Source: a virus
Virus record (IMG/VR): IMGVR_UViG_3300031565_000131
Location: 1-39,616 of that record
DNA length: 39,616 bases
Direction: 5' to 3' (one strand)
Position 1 is the stretch's first letter, and each line of letters begins with the position of its first letter. The notes under the pieces are model-generated. The model was not told the origin of the DNA, ran no database searches, and worked only from the letters and a program-made list of their open reading frames with translations. Both the position numbers and the translations under genes were made by a program. Shown here piece by piece: positions 29,019-36,007 of this stretch.

Positions 29019-29960
29019 ATGGGTAGTAAAACTTCTTTATTTTATAACAGACAGTCAGGCGGGAGATTCGCCATCGAGGACCAAGGTTTGAATACTGGGA
29101 ATAGATGGTTTGTTGACTCCGGAAGTGCTAATGCAGGAAATGCTGCAGGAAAAGGCATGAGCCCGTCCGCTCCGTTTTCTTCCCTGACATACGCTTTTTC
29201 GTCCGACCGCGTTCAGGCTAACAACGGTGATATTGTTTATGTTATGCCCGGACACGCTGAAGCAGTTGCTTCTGACGGTGCATTGACGATTGATATTGCA
29301 GGTGTCGAAGTTTGGGGACTTGGTAGAGGTGATAACCGCCCTCTTATAACAATATCGACCGCCGCCGCAGCAGCAGCCCTGATAACCGGAGCCGGAACGA
29401 TAATGCACGGTTTCAGATGGAGCATTGCAATTGATGCCGCGACCGACCCGATACAAATCTCTGGAGCCGGTGGTGATTTCTACGATTGGGAGATTATAGA
29501 AGCGTCCGCTTGCGAAGCTCTCGACCTGTTAAGCGTTTCCACAGGTGGAACACGCACAAAAATCCATGACATGGTTATCAAAGGCAGGAATACTACTGAT
29601 GGCGATGCTCTCAATGCAATTCATCTTGACGGCTGTGATGATGTCGAAATTTACAACATCCACGCCTATAACGGAGATTGGAAAGAAGGTGTAATATTCA
29701 ATCAGGGCGATGAAGTATTGGATATTAAAATTCACGACTGCATACTGCAAACCAAAGCGACCGAAGATTTGTCAATAGTTCTCGATACTAACGCAACCGG
29801 TGAGATATACAATCTGAAATGTATTCTGTTCGAGAATGCAGCGAATATCGATGAGTGTTTGAGCATTGGCAAATGCCACGCTTATGACCCGATACTTGTT
29901 GTCAATGCCGATGGCGAAAAAGGTATTGAATGGCCGGGTACTGATTCAACAGACGCATAA
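29019..29960 (+). CDS. Beta-helix structural protein (pectin-lyase-like fold)
   Basis: A 313-residue protein; ATG at 29019 has AAAGGA 8-9 bases upstream. NRWFVDSGS and PFSSLTYAF, NNGDIVYVMPGHAE, IAGVEVWGLGRGDNRP fit the right-handed beta-helix proteins often found near phage capsid genes; later rungs contain DVEIYNIHAYNG and KIHDCIL. No catalytic residues are obvious. It is probably a head or tail-neck surface fibre; glycan binding is possible. Confidence 0.65.
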   Translation: MGSKTSLFYNRQSGGRFAIEDQGLNTGNRWFVDSGSANAGNAAGKGMSPSAPFSSLTYAFSSDRVQANNGDIVYVMPGHAEAVASDGALTIDIAGVEVWGLGRGDNRPLITISTAAAAAALITGAGTIMHGFRWSIAIDAATDPIQISGAGGDFYDWEIIEASACEALDLLSVSTGGTRTKIHDMVIKGRNTTDGDALNAIHLDGCDDVEIYNIHAYNGDWKEGVIFNQGDEVLDIKIHDCILQTKATEDLSIVLDTNATGEIYNLKCILFENAANIDECLSIGKCHAYDPILVVNADGEKGIEWPGTDSTDA

Positions 29961-29978
29961 TATATTGCTTATAACGAT

Positions 29979-30004
29979 TGCAGGGGTTCGCAAGTTCCCC
30001 TGCA
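29979..30004 (+). terminator. Intergenic hairpin without T tract
   Basis: TGCAGGGG (29979-29986) pairs with CCCCTGCA (29997-30004), loop of 10 bases. No T run follows, so it may mark a processing or pausing site rather than a terminator. Confidence 0.4.
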
Positions 30005-30027
30005 TACTAATAGTTAAGAGGTAAATT

Positions 30028-30219
30028 ATGATAGAAATAGTATCAAGAATTAAGCAATATCAGGGACCCTCAACAGATACGAAACCGAAAGACAATAGTG
30101 TTTATCCCGGTTCGACTTTCCATGAGGTAAATACTGGTGCGTTGTTTGTTTATTACAATGGCGATTGGATTGATGATTTGAGATATATTTACGCAATTTC
30201 ACAAGGTATTAAACCGTAA
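30028..30219 (+). CDS. Small head-region protein
   Basis: A 63-residue protein with GAGGTAAATT before ATG. STDTKPKDNSVYPGSTFHEV, then NTGALFVYYNGDWIDD, is a recurring small phage pattern that may bind another structural protein. No function is assigned. Confidence 0.6.
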   Translation: MIEIVSRIKQYQGPSTDTKPKDNSVYPGSTFHEVNTGALFVYYNGDWIDDLRYIYAISQGIKP

Positions 30220-30237
30220 AACATAAGGAGTACGACA

Positions 30238-30843
30238 ATGCAATTAGAAGGAAAAGTAGGTGTGCAGGCTTTGAATAGCGGTTCGCCCGGTGTTATAAGA
30301 ATTGACGGTAGAGGTAATGTCAGCACTCAAAAGGGCGGAAAATATACTGAAGCGACATTAGCAGGTAGAATGTTCGCCGTTGCGAATCAGGCTGTTGTGA
30401 ATGTAACGGCTGGTTTAGCAGCAACCTATACAGGACTTGCTCTTGTTAATCCGGTAGGTTCTGGGAAAAATCTTATTATACATGAAATGGGTGCTATTAA
30501 TGAAATTGCACTCCCTACTGCCGCTTGTGTATTCGGAGTTATGACAGGTGGCGGTGTAGGTGCAGCCACATCAGTAATCGCAGCACGAAACAGATTGTCA
30601 GGTGGGCCGGCATCGAAAGCTTATGTTGATAGTGCCGTTGTATTCACGGAAGCACCCGTACTTGAACAGGTTTTTCATACGTTCCATACTGGAGCAGTTA
30701 CGACTGCTATAGGTTCGGGGTTTTATGCGATTCTTGACGGTTCGCTGGTTATCACTCCCGGCTATCATGTATGTCCGTATGCTTCGGCTGTCAATAATGC
30801 AACTTTCCAGTTCTCGATTTTATGGGAAGAAATTGATGTGTAA
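30238..30843 (+). CDS. Gly/Ala-rich structural protein
   Basis: A 201-residue protein with AAGGAGTACGAC before ATG. All-beta, small-residue rich (NQAVVNVTAGLAATYTGLAL, MTGGGVGAATSVIAARN). Ends with IV-type strands and WEEIDV. Likely a virion surface or fibre component of the head-neck region; not recognised specifically. Confidence 0.55.
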   Translation: MQLEGKVGVQALNSGSPGVIRIDGRGNVSTQKGGKYTEATLAGRMFAVANQAVVNVTAGLAATYTGLALVNPVGSGKNLIIHEMGAINEIALPTAACVFGVMTGGGVGAATSVIAARNRLSGGPASKAYVDSAVVFTEAPVLEQVFHTFHTGAVTTAIGSGFYAILDGSLVITPGYHVCPYASAVNNATFQFSILWEEIDV

Positions 30844-30859
30844 TTAAAATTGTGATTTG

Positions 30860-30879
30860 AGGGGGTGTAAAAGCCCCCT
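30860..30879 (+). terminator. Intergenic hairpin
   Basis: AGGGGG (30860-30865) pairs with CCCCCT (30874-30879), loop of 8, followed by TTAAAC. With so few T, termination on + is weak; the gene at 30983 follows after about 100 bases with no promoter seen. Confidence 0.45.
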
Positions 30880-30982
30880 TAAACGCAAGATATTGATTGG
30901 AAACAGTAAAGTTAATACAAACTATCACACTCAGACACGAAACGCTGTTTAAGGGCAGGTTAAACGATTACAGGAGCAAATA

Positions 30983-31579
30983 ATGCCATATAACGATACC
31001 GATACAGCACAGGCTTTAATTGGAACCGCAGGAGCATCGTTAACAGAAGAAATACTAAACGTTGCTCAGGCTATTATTCACAAATGGAGTCAGTTGCGTT
31101 GGACGGACACGGCAGTTGTTGATAGGTTTTCTGGCAGGAATAATAAAATAGTGTTTTTGAACTATCCGATTACGACTTGGAATTACTTGAAAGAGATTGA
31201 CCAGCAGAACTCAAGTGAGAATGAGCTTGACAGATACAACGATTATGATGTTGACGAGAAAACAGGAAAGCTCGATATATCAGGCGGAAACTATAAAGCA
31301 TTTTTCCCGGAAACTGAAATGAGTTCTCCTATGGGACGATTTATAAATGGCAATAATAATTATGAAGTTAGTTATATATACGGATATGATTCAACGAACA
31401 ATAATTATCCGATTGTGCAGTACGTTGAGGCGGCAATTGCCCTAGAGATAAAGAAGAATCCACTTCTTTTGCAAACGTTAAACCTGACAGGCGGAACTAC
31501 TCTGAACTTTGGCAACGATGGAATATATAAATTACTGCTAATGATTCCACGGGGGAAAGGTGTAGGTAGGAAATATTGA
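30983..31579 (+). CDS. Head-tail connector (gp6-type adaptor)
   Basis: A 198-residue protein with ACAGGAGCAAATA before ATG. TDTAQALIGTAGASLTEEIL, followed by helical and beta segments (SQLRWTDTAVVDRFSG, YPITTWNYLK), resembles HK97 gp6-type connectors that extend the portal. Position between head proteins and the closure protein supports this. Identity inferred from order and fold pattern. Confidence 0.6.
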   Translation: MPYNDTDTAQALIGTAGASLTEEILNVAQAIIHKWSQLRWTDTAVVDRFSGRNNKIVFLNYPITTWNYLKEIDQQNSSENELDRYNDYDVDEKTGKLDISGGNYKAFFPETEMSSPMGRFINGNNNYEVSYIYGYDSTNNNYPIVQYVEAAIALEIKKNPLLLQTLNLTGGTTLNFGNDGIYKLLLMIPRGKGVGRKY

Positions 31580-31953
31580 TTGAGAACCAGTTCATACAGA
31601 CCTGCACAATACAAAGGAAAAAGGATAGTGCAAATTACGGCGGCATAAGTGCTGATAATTATGACATCGTTTATGAAAAGGAACCGTGTTTGTTTATACA
31701 GACTATCGGCAGGACTGAAAAGAGAGGCGAGGCAGCAATCAGTACAGTAATTGATGGATATATCAGGATTGGGAGAGAAATAGTAAGCACGGACAGGCTA
31801 ATAATAAATGATTATATATATTATATCGCGAATGTTAAAGAAGTTAGGAATTTATACACAGATGAAATTGAGTTTTGGGAGGGAAGTGCAACAAGAGTAG
31901 GTAAATATACAGATGAATCAAGTGAACTTGTCATAAGAGAATATGGAGGATAA
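31576..31953 (+). CDS. Head closure / head-tail joining protein
   Basis: A 125-residue protein. TTG at 31576 overlaps the previous stop, with GTAGG upstream. FIQTCTIQRKKDSANYGG, then RLIINDYIYYIANVKEV resembles Phage_H_T_join/gp16-type closure proteins (short beta barrel). Its position between connector and tail genes agrees. Confidence 0.6.
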   Translation: MIENQFIQTCTIQRKKDSANYGGISADNYDIVYEKEPCLFIQTIGRTEKRGEAAISTVIDGYIRIGREIVSTDRLIINDYIYYIANVKEVRNLYTDEIEFWEGSATRVGKYTDESSELVIREYGG

Positions 31954-31954
31954 A

Positions 31955-32125
31955 ATGAAAACACGGTTACAGTTGCTCGATGGACTTGTGAATGGAACAC
32001 TCACGGGAAAAGAAAGAATGATTGCTTTAGAAAATCCAGTTGTATTTAAAGCGTATGAAGATATTCTAAATGGTGGTGTTTTTAAAACGAAACCGAAACA
32101 CGCAAAGACAAAGGGGGCGAAATAA
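31955..32125 (+). CDS. Small basic protein
   Basis: A 56-residue protein. ATG at 31955 is chosen since TGGAGG sits just upstream and the frame from 31943 would use that site as codons. Contains NGTLTGKERMIALENPVVFK and a Lys-rich tail. Its TAA overlaps the next ATG (TAATG). Function unknown. Confidence 0.5.
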   Translation: MKTRLQLLDGLVNGTLTGKERMIALENPVVFKAYEDILNGGVFKTKPKHAKTKGAK

Positions 32126-32661
32126 TGCCAGATTTAAAATTAGTTAATATTCCCGGAGCAGGACCGCTTATATATTCAAAGATGGGTGCAGGGACGAGAG
32201 CGACTGCTGACCTTTTCAATTTTCAGAAAAATAATACAGAGGTATTCAGCGTTGACTATCAAGGACTGCCTGATCCCGGCGGAAACCAAGCCTCAAGAGT
32301 ATTGTCGATAGAAGTTGGAGATATTGTTGCCGACTCTGATGCTCTTGATTTCTTCTTGTTTGAAGTACGGTCCACTATCGTAATAACCGCAGTAAGTTAT
32401 TCTGTCGATACTGCGACTGCAGACGGTAGTTCTAGCGGACAGACGCTTTTAATAAGCGATGAATCTGCCAATCAAATCGTTTCCGTTGCAACACCTTCAG
32501 CTAATCCCGGAGTAGCACAGGCGACAGTAACAACGATGGGTGATGTAACCTACGGAACGTTGACTACCGGAGATTATCTAATGTTCGCTCCGACAAAAGT
32601 TTCATCCGGTTTAGCGATGAGCGGATTGACTTTCTATTTCACTTATACGATGAGCAATTAA
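32125..32661 (+). CDS. Structural beta-domain protein (single domain)
   Basis: A 178-residue protein. Its core (GDIVADSDALDFFLF, VITAVSYSVDTAT, YLMFAPTKVSSGLAMSGL) recurs in the next gene, so the two are paralogous neighbours. All-beta, small-residue rich. Probably a virion surface or fibre-like component. AAGGGGGCG upstream. Confidence 0.6.
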   Translation: MPDLKLVNIPGAGPLIYSKMGAGTRATADLFNFQKNNTEVFSVDYQGLPDPGGNQASRVLSIEVGDIVADSDALDFFLFEVRSTIVITAVSYSVDTATADGSSSGQTLLISDESANQIVSVATPSANPGVAQATVTTMGDVTYGTLTTGDYLMFAPTKVSSGLAMSGLTFYFTYTMSN

Positions 32662-32691
32662 TCGATTTACATATAATTGGAGGTTAAAAAT

Positions 32692-33801
32692 ATGCCAGCA
32701 TTAGACTTTGAAGATACTCAAAAGAGAGATGAATGTATCAAGGTTGATATATTCAATAAACGTGATTTTTTTCGTAATGATTTAGCGGGTACGAGAAACT
32801 TCACATGGACCAAAGACGGATTTCTCGACACGACAAGCGGATGGAAAGACCGGTATGTTACTGTAAATCTCGGCGATTTGTCTGCTGATAGTGATGATTA
32901 TGACTATCCGCTTTTACGGTTCCCTGTTGACGTAACGATAACGAACGTTGAGATTGCAGTCGATACAACGATTGTTGCAGATGCCACTAACTACAATACG
33001 TTCACAATATACTCAAGTGGACGATCAACAGCTATGGTAACTGCCCTATCGACCGCAACAGGCTTTACGTTGCACGTTCCGCGAGCATTTACAGGAATAA
33101 CGGCCACTACTGGAAAACTCGCGGCCGGCGATACGATGTATCTTTCTCCTGTGGCGACAGCTTCCGGAAAAGCAATGAGCGGCGTTTCCGTTGCTGTAAC
33201 TTTCACGGTTGACAGGCCTGAAGCAGTATCGGGCGACCAAGAGGATAACCTCCTCCAGATTATTAACGGTGAGGCCGGGTCTGATGGCTTGATTGAGTCT
33301 GACCATTTGCTCCGCGACCATTTAATACAGCGCAGGAATAATGAAGTTGTAATGCGTATTGATGTTGATGGCATAATGACTGCCGGTCCGACATACACTC
33401 CTCCCGATATGTATCACGTTGCGATGGCGAATATCGGAACTATCGTTGCCGCTGATAGTGAAGCGAAAAAATGTGTATTGATAAAACCGAATGGAACTAT
33501 ACAGATTGACAAGATTTATTTCGGTGCAGACACGACTGCAGCAGCTGACAGCGAAACCGCTTATATGGAAGTTATTGTATGCGATGGTTCTGATAATAAA
33601 ATCGCATCAGCTTTCGTTCACGGTCCCGCAGGAGCAGGGCAGGCTTTAACTGCTGGGCGTTTGTATGACATGGGCGAAATAAGCGATGAGTATTCTAAAA
33701 TATCAAGTTCGGAGCAGGTTGAAGTTCAGTTCTTGGCTTTAGGCTCTCCGAGTGATATTGCAGGACTAACCGTTGCAATCGTTTATAGAAAGATTGATTA
33801 A
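32692..33801 (+). CDS. Structural protein with two related beta domains
   Basis: A 369-residue protein; ATG at 32692 (TTGGAGG upstream) is preferred to TTG at 32677. Residues about 45-175 repeat the domain of the preceding gene (LGDLSADSDDYDYPLL, ATASGKAMSGV). Residues about 245-369 form a more divergent copy (GTIVAADSEAKKCVL, ADTTAAADSETAYMEV). A linker with Asp/Glu and Leu lies between. Bases 33685-33723 nearly match part of an early gene. Virion role inferred. Confidence 0.6.
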   Translation: MPALDFEDTQKRDECIKVDIFNKRDFFRNDLAGTRNFTWTKDGFLDTTSGWKDRYVTVNLGDLSADSDDYDYPLLRFPVDVTITNVEIAVDTTIVADATNYNTFTIYSSGRSTAMVTALSTATGFTLHVPRAFTGITATTGKLAAGDTMYLSPVATASGKAMSGVSVAVTFTVDRPEAVSGDQEDNLLQIINGEAGSDGLIESDHLLRDHLIQRRNNEVVMRIDVDGIMTAGPTYTPPDMYHVAMANIGTIVAADSEAKKCVLIKPNGTIQIDKIYFGADTTAAADSETAYMEVIVCDGSDNKIASAFVHGPAGAGQALTAGRLYDMGEISDEYSKISSSEQVEVQFLALGSPSDIAGLTVAIVYRKID

Positions 33802-34226
33802 TGTTACCTGATTTTTCGATGGCGTTAAAAACATACTTGGAGTCCAAGCGAACCGATATAGTAGGCGGAAGCGATATTGAAAACAAGTTGCATTTTATAC
33901 TTGATGAATTCGATACCGATACAGGTATTCCGGCTATTATGGTTAGAGAAACAGGAGGAGGTGGCGGTAATAATTATTTGCCGACTTTTACAACATCTAC
34001 GTTTCAATTATGGACTCGGGCAAAACAGCCCCCACAGGCGAAGACGCTAATCAGAAATGTTGATGTGTTTTTGCATAGATACGGACCTGCTTTGATGACT
34101 AATGATGTTTATGTGTGGCATATTGGAAGAAACACTAACCCTCAAAGGATGGACGACCCGGATACGCATTTTGCTCAATATTTTTGTTTGTATGATGTGG
34201 TGTATCGGGAAGCTGATGGTGCATGA
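33801..34226 (+). CDS. Tail completion / minor capsid-like protein
   Basis: A 141-residue protein starting at TAATG overlap with the preceding gene. PDFSMALKTYLESKR, IPAIMVRETGGGG and TLIRNVDVFLHRYGP fit small neck/tail-terminator proteins in this position of siphophage maps. Identity is inferred mainly from order. Confidence 0.5.
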   Translation: MLPDFSMALKTYLESKRTDIVGGSDIENKLHFILDEFDTDTGIPAIMVRETGGGGGNNYLPTFTTSTFQLWTRAKQPPQAKTLIRNVDVFLHRYGPALMTNDVYVWHIGRNTNPQRMDDPDTHFAQYFCLYDVVYREADGA

Positions 34227-34660
34227 TGAATAATGAACCATTGAAAATAGAGATTACAGGATCGGAAGAACTTTTAAAAACGTTCGGATTGTTATCTAAG
34301 GGAATAGATGCTGATTTTGTTATGATTAATGCTATGAAACGTATTGGTAAAGAGGTTGAGGCAAACGCTAAAGATTTACTACAGGAGAAAATATATGAAA
34401 CTCCGTCAAGTCCGTATTATGTTCGAACAGGACTTCTAAGAGCGAGAACGCAATCAGATAGCAATCCTACAAAAGAAATGAACGGAACGCTGTCAATATC
34501 TGTACGCTCAAAGGTTCATTACGCTCAATATATAGAGTTCGGAACAAGCAGGATGAACGCAAGGGCGTTCTTGATGCCGGCAGCAGAAAAAACAAAGGGA
34601 GAAATATCAAGAATATTAAAAGATGCAATAATGGATTATTTAAAATCAAAGGGGAGGTAA
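34223..34660 (+). CDS. HK97 gp10-family neck/tail protein
   Basis: A 145-residue protein. ATG at 34223 overlaps the previous stop; ATG at 34226 is the alternative. The family layout is GSEELLKTFGLLSKG, then AKDLLQEKI, YYVRTGLLRART and the C-terminal VHYAQYIEFGTSRMNARAFLMPA. HK97 gp10-type proteins join the tail to the connector. A strong match. Confidence 0.8.
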   Translation: MMNNEPLKIEITGSEELLKTFGLLSKGIDADFVMINAMKRIGKEVEANAKDLLQEKIYETPSSPYYVRTGLLRARTQSDSNPTKEMNGTLSISVRSKVHYAQYIEFGTSRMNARAFLMPAAEKTKGEISRILKDAIMDYLKSKGR

Positions 34661-34666
34661 AATATT

Positions 34667-35212
34667 ATGACTGACATGACATTCACCGATGCAAAAATTG
34701 AGATGAGTGCCGCCCAGATAACTTTTGGAGGTACTGACCTTGGTGGCACTACAGGTGGAGCGACTTTCACTTATACGGTTGGGATGCAGAAAATCTTTGT
34801 TGACCAATCATCCATGCCGAGAAAACATAAGATAACTCAAGAGGAGTGCCAAGCTGTTGTAAATCTATCAGAATACAGTTTCGATAATTTACGCAAGGCT
34901 TTGCCTGCAGGAACATATACTCTTGATAGCGGCGGTGCAAAGGAAAAGATTGAGATTGGTGGAACTCAAATTGTTTCAGGTGATTATGAAGAATTAATAA
35001 TTACACCTGTAACTGGCGGTTCCGGGACTATTGACACCGACAGCAACCTTAAAGTTACGATTTACAAAGCTATCGCAATCAGCAATCTCGAATTAGGATT
35101 CACAAAAGAGGGTGTTCGGGTTATTGCAATTACATTCGATGCGATTGCCGATACAACAAAAGCAGCCGGAAAGCAATTATTCGCACTTGGTGATACGACC
35201 GCTACAGCATAA
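34667..35212 (+). CDS. Major tail tube protein
   Basis: A 181-residue protein with GGGGAGGTAA before ATG. A beta-rich tube fold is suggested by AAQITFGGTDLGGTTGG and LELGFTKEGVRVIAITFDAI. Its position directly before the two tail chaperone frames and the tape measure gene is decisive. It would polymerise around the tape measure protein in stacked hexamers. Confidence 0.75.
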   Translation: MTDMTFTDAKIEMSAAQITFGGTDLGGTTGGATFTYTVGMQKIFVDQSSMPRKHKITQEECQAVVNLSEYSFDNLRKALPAGTYTLDSGGAKEKIEIGGTQIVSGDYEELIITPVTGGSGTIDTDSNLKVTIYKAIAISNLELGFTKEGVRVIAITFDAIADTTKAAGKQLFALGDTTATA

Positions 35213-35269
35213 TTAAACCTGCATACGTTTTAATTTTGTATGCTATATGTTAAACCGGAGGAAGATGCA

Positions 35270-35722
35270 ATGAAAGCTAAAGAAAAAAAAGATGTTGACG
35301 AAACTATCAAAACAAAAGAAGAAATTATAACCGCAGACGCGTGGAAACAACTTGGCAAAAATACATGGATTGTAAAATTGCCATCAGGTGCGAATGTAGA
35401 GCTTAAACAGTTCAATCTTTTTGAAAGTGCTGCATTAGGGCATATACCACTAAACCTTGTCAATCTGTCAATGTCATGTGCAGAAAAGATGTCAAGTCGG
35501 GATGGCTTTAAACAGTTAAGTTCTAAGGAACTTGAGGGTATGATAGAACTGATTAACAAAATTACCCTTAAAGCCGTTGTAAATCCGAAAGTTTCCGAAA
35601 CAGAGGAAGCCGGCGTAATACTATTAAGCGATATTAGCGTCAACGATAAGTTTGCGATATTTGCGGCTATCAATGAAGTAAAGGAGGGCAGCAGGCAACT
35701 GTTACCCTTTTCTTCGAAATGA
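35270..35722 (+). CDS. Tail assembly chaperone, upstream frame (gpG-like)
   Basis: A 150-residue protein; ATG at 35270 (CCGGAGGAAG upstream) is preferred to the ATG at 35240. Helical and charged with EEIITADAWKQL, LFESAALGHIPLNL. It ends LLPFSSK at TCG AAA TGA C. The next frame (starting 35727) is in the +1 register and has no ribosome site, as in gpG/gpGT pairs made by frameshifting. The pair chaperones the tape measure protein. Confidence 0.7.
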   Translation: MKAKEKKDVDETIKTKEEIITADAWKQLGKNTWIVKLPSGANVELKQFNLFESAALGHIPLNLVNLSMSCAEKMSSRDGFKQLSSKELEGMIELINKITLKAVVNPKVSETEEAGVILLSDISVNDKFAIFAAINEVKEGSRQLLPFSSK

Positions 35723-35726
35723 CGGT

Positions 35727-36002
35727 ATGGTTAGAACGATTGACGGCGTATGTCAGAGATACGGACAGAGGCCGTCATCGATTATTGGGATAAAAGATGA
35801 ATTAGTGGCTTATGAGTTCGATGTTTCCGTTGCAATAAAAGGCTCAAAAATGGAACAAGATGAAATGGAAAGCAAAACAGGCGATACCAAAAAACGAGCT
35901 ATTATTGATGATAAAAAAGTAATGTCGGAACAGGAATTAAAAAGACTCCGTTCTCAATTCGGTTCAGTTGCTAATTTGCAGAATATGTCCACGAGGAAAT
36001 AA
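35727..36002 (+). CDS. Tail assembly chaperone, downstream frame (gpT-like)
   Basis: A 91-residue frame whose ATG lacks any ribosome site and lies 4 bases after the previous stop. The frame is open back to 35682, through the overlap with the upstream chaperone. VCQRYGQRPSSIIGIKDE followed by helical charged sequence fits the gpT part of gpGT. Most likely expressed as a fusion by a +1 shift at AAA TGA; reinitiation at this ATG is the alternative. Confidence 0.6.
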   Translation: MVRTIDGVCQRYGQRPSSIIGIKDELVAYEFDVSVAIKGSKMEQDEMESKTGDTKKRAIIDDKKVMSEQELKRLRSQFGSVANLQNMSTRK

Positions 36003-36007
36003 TTATT

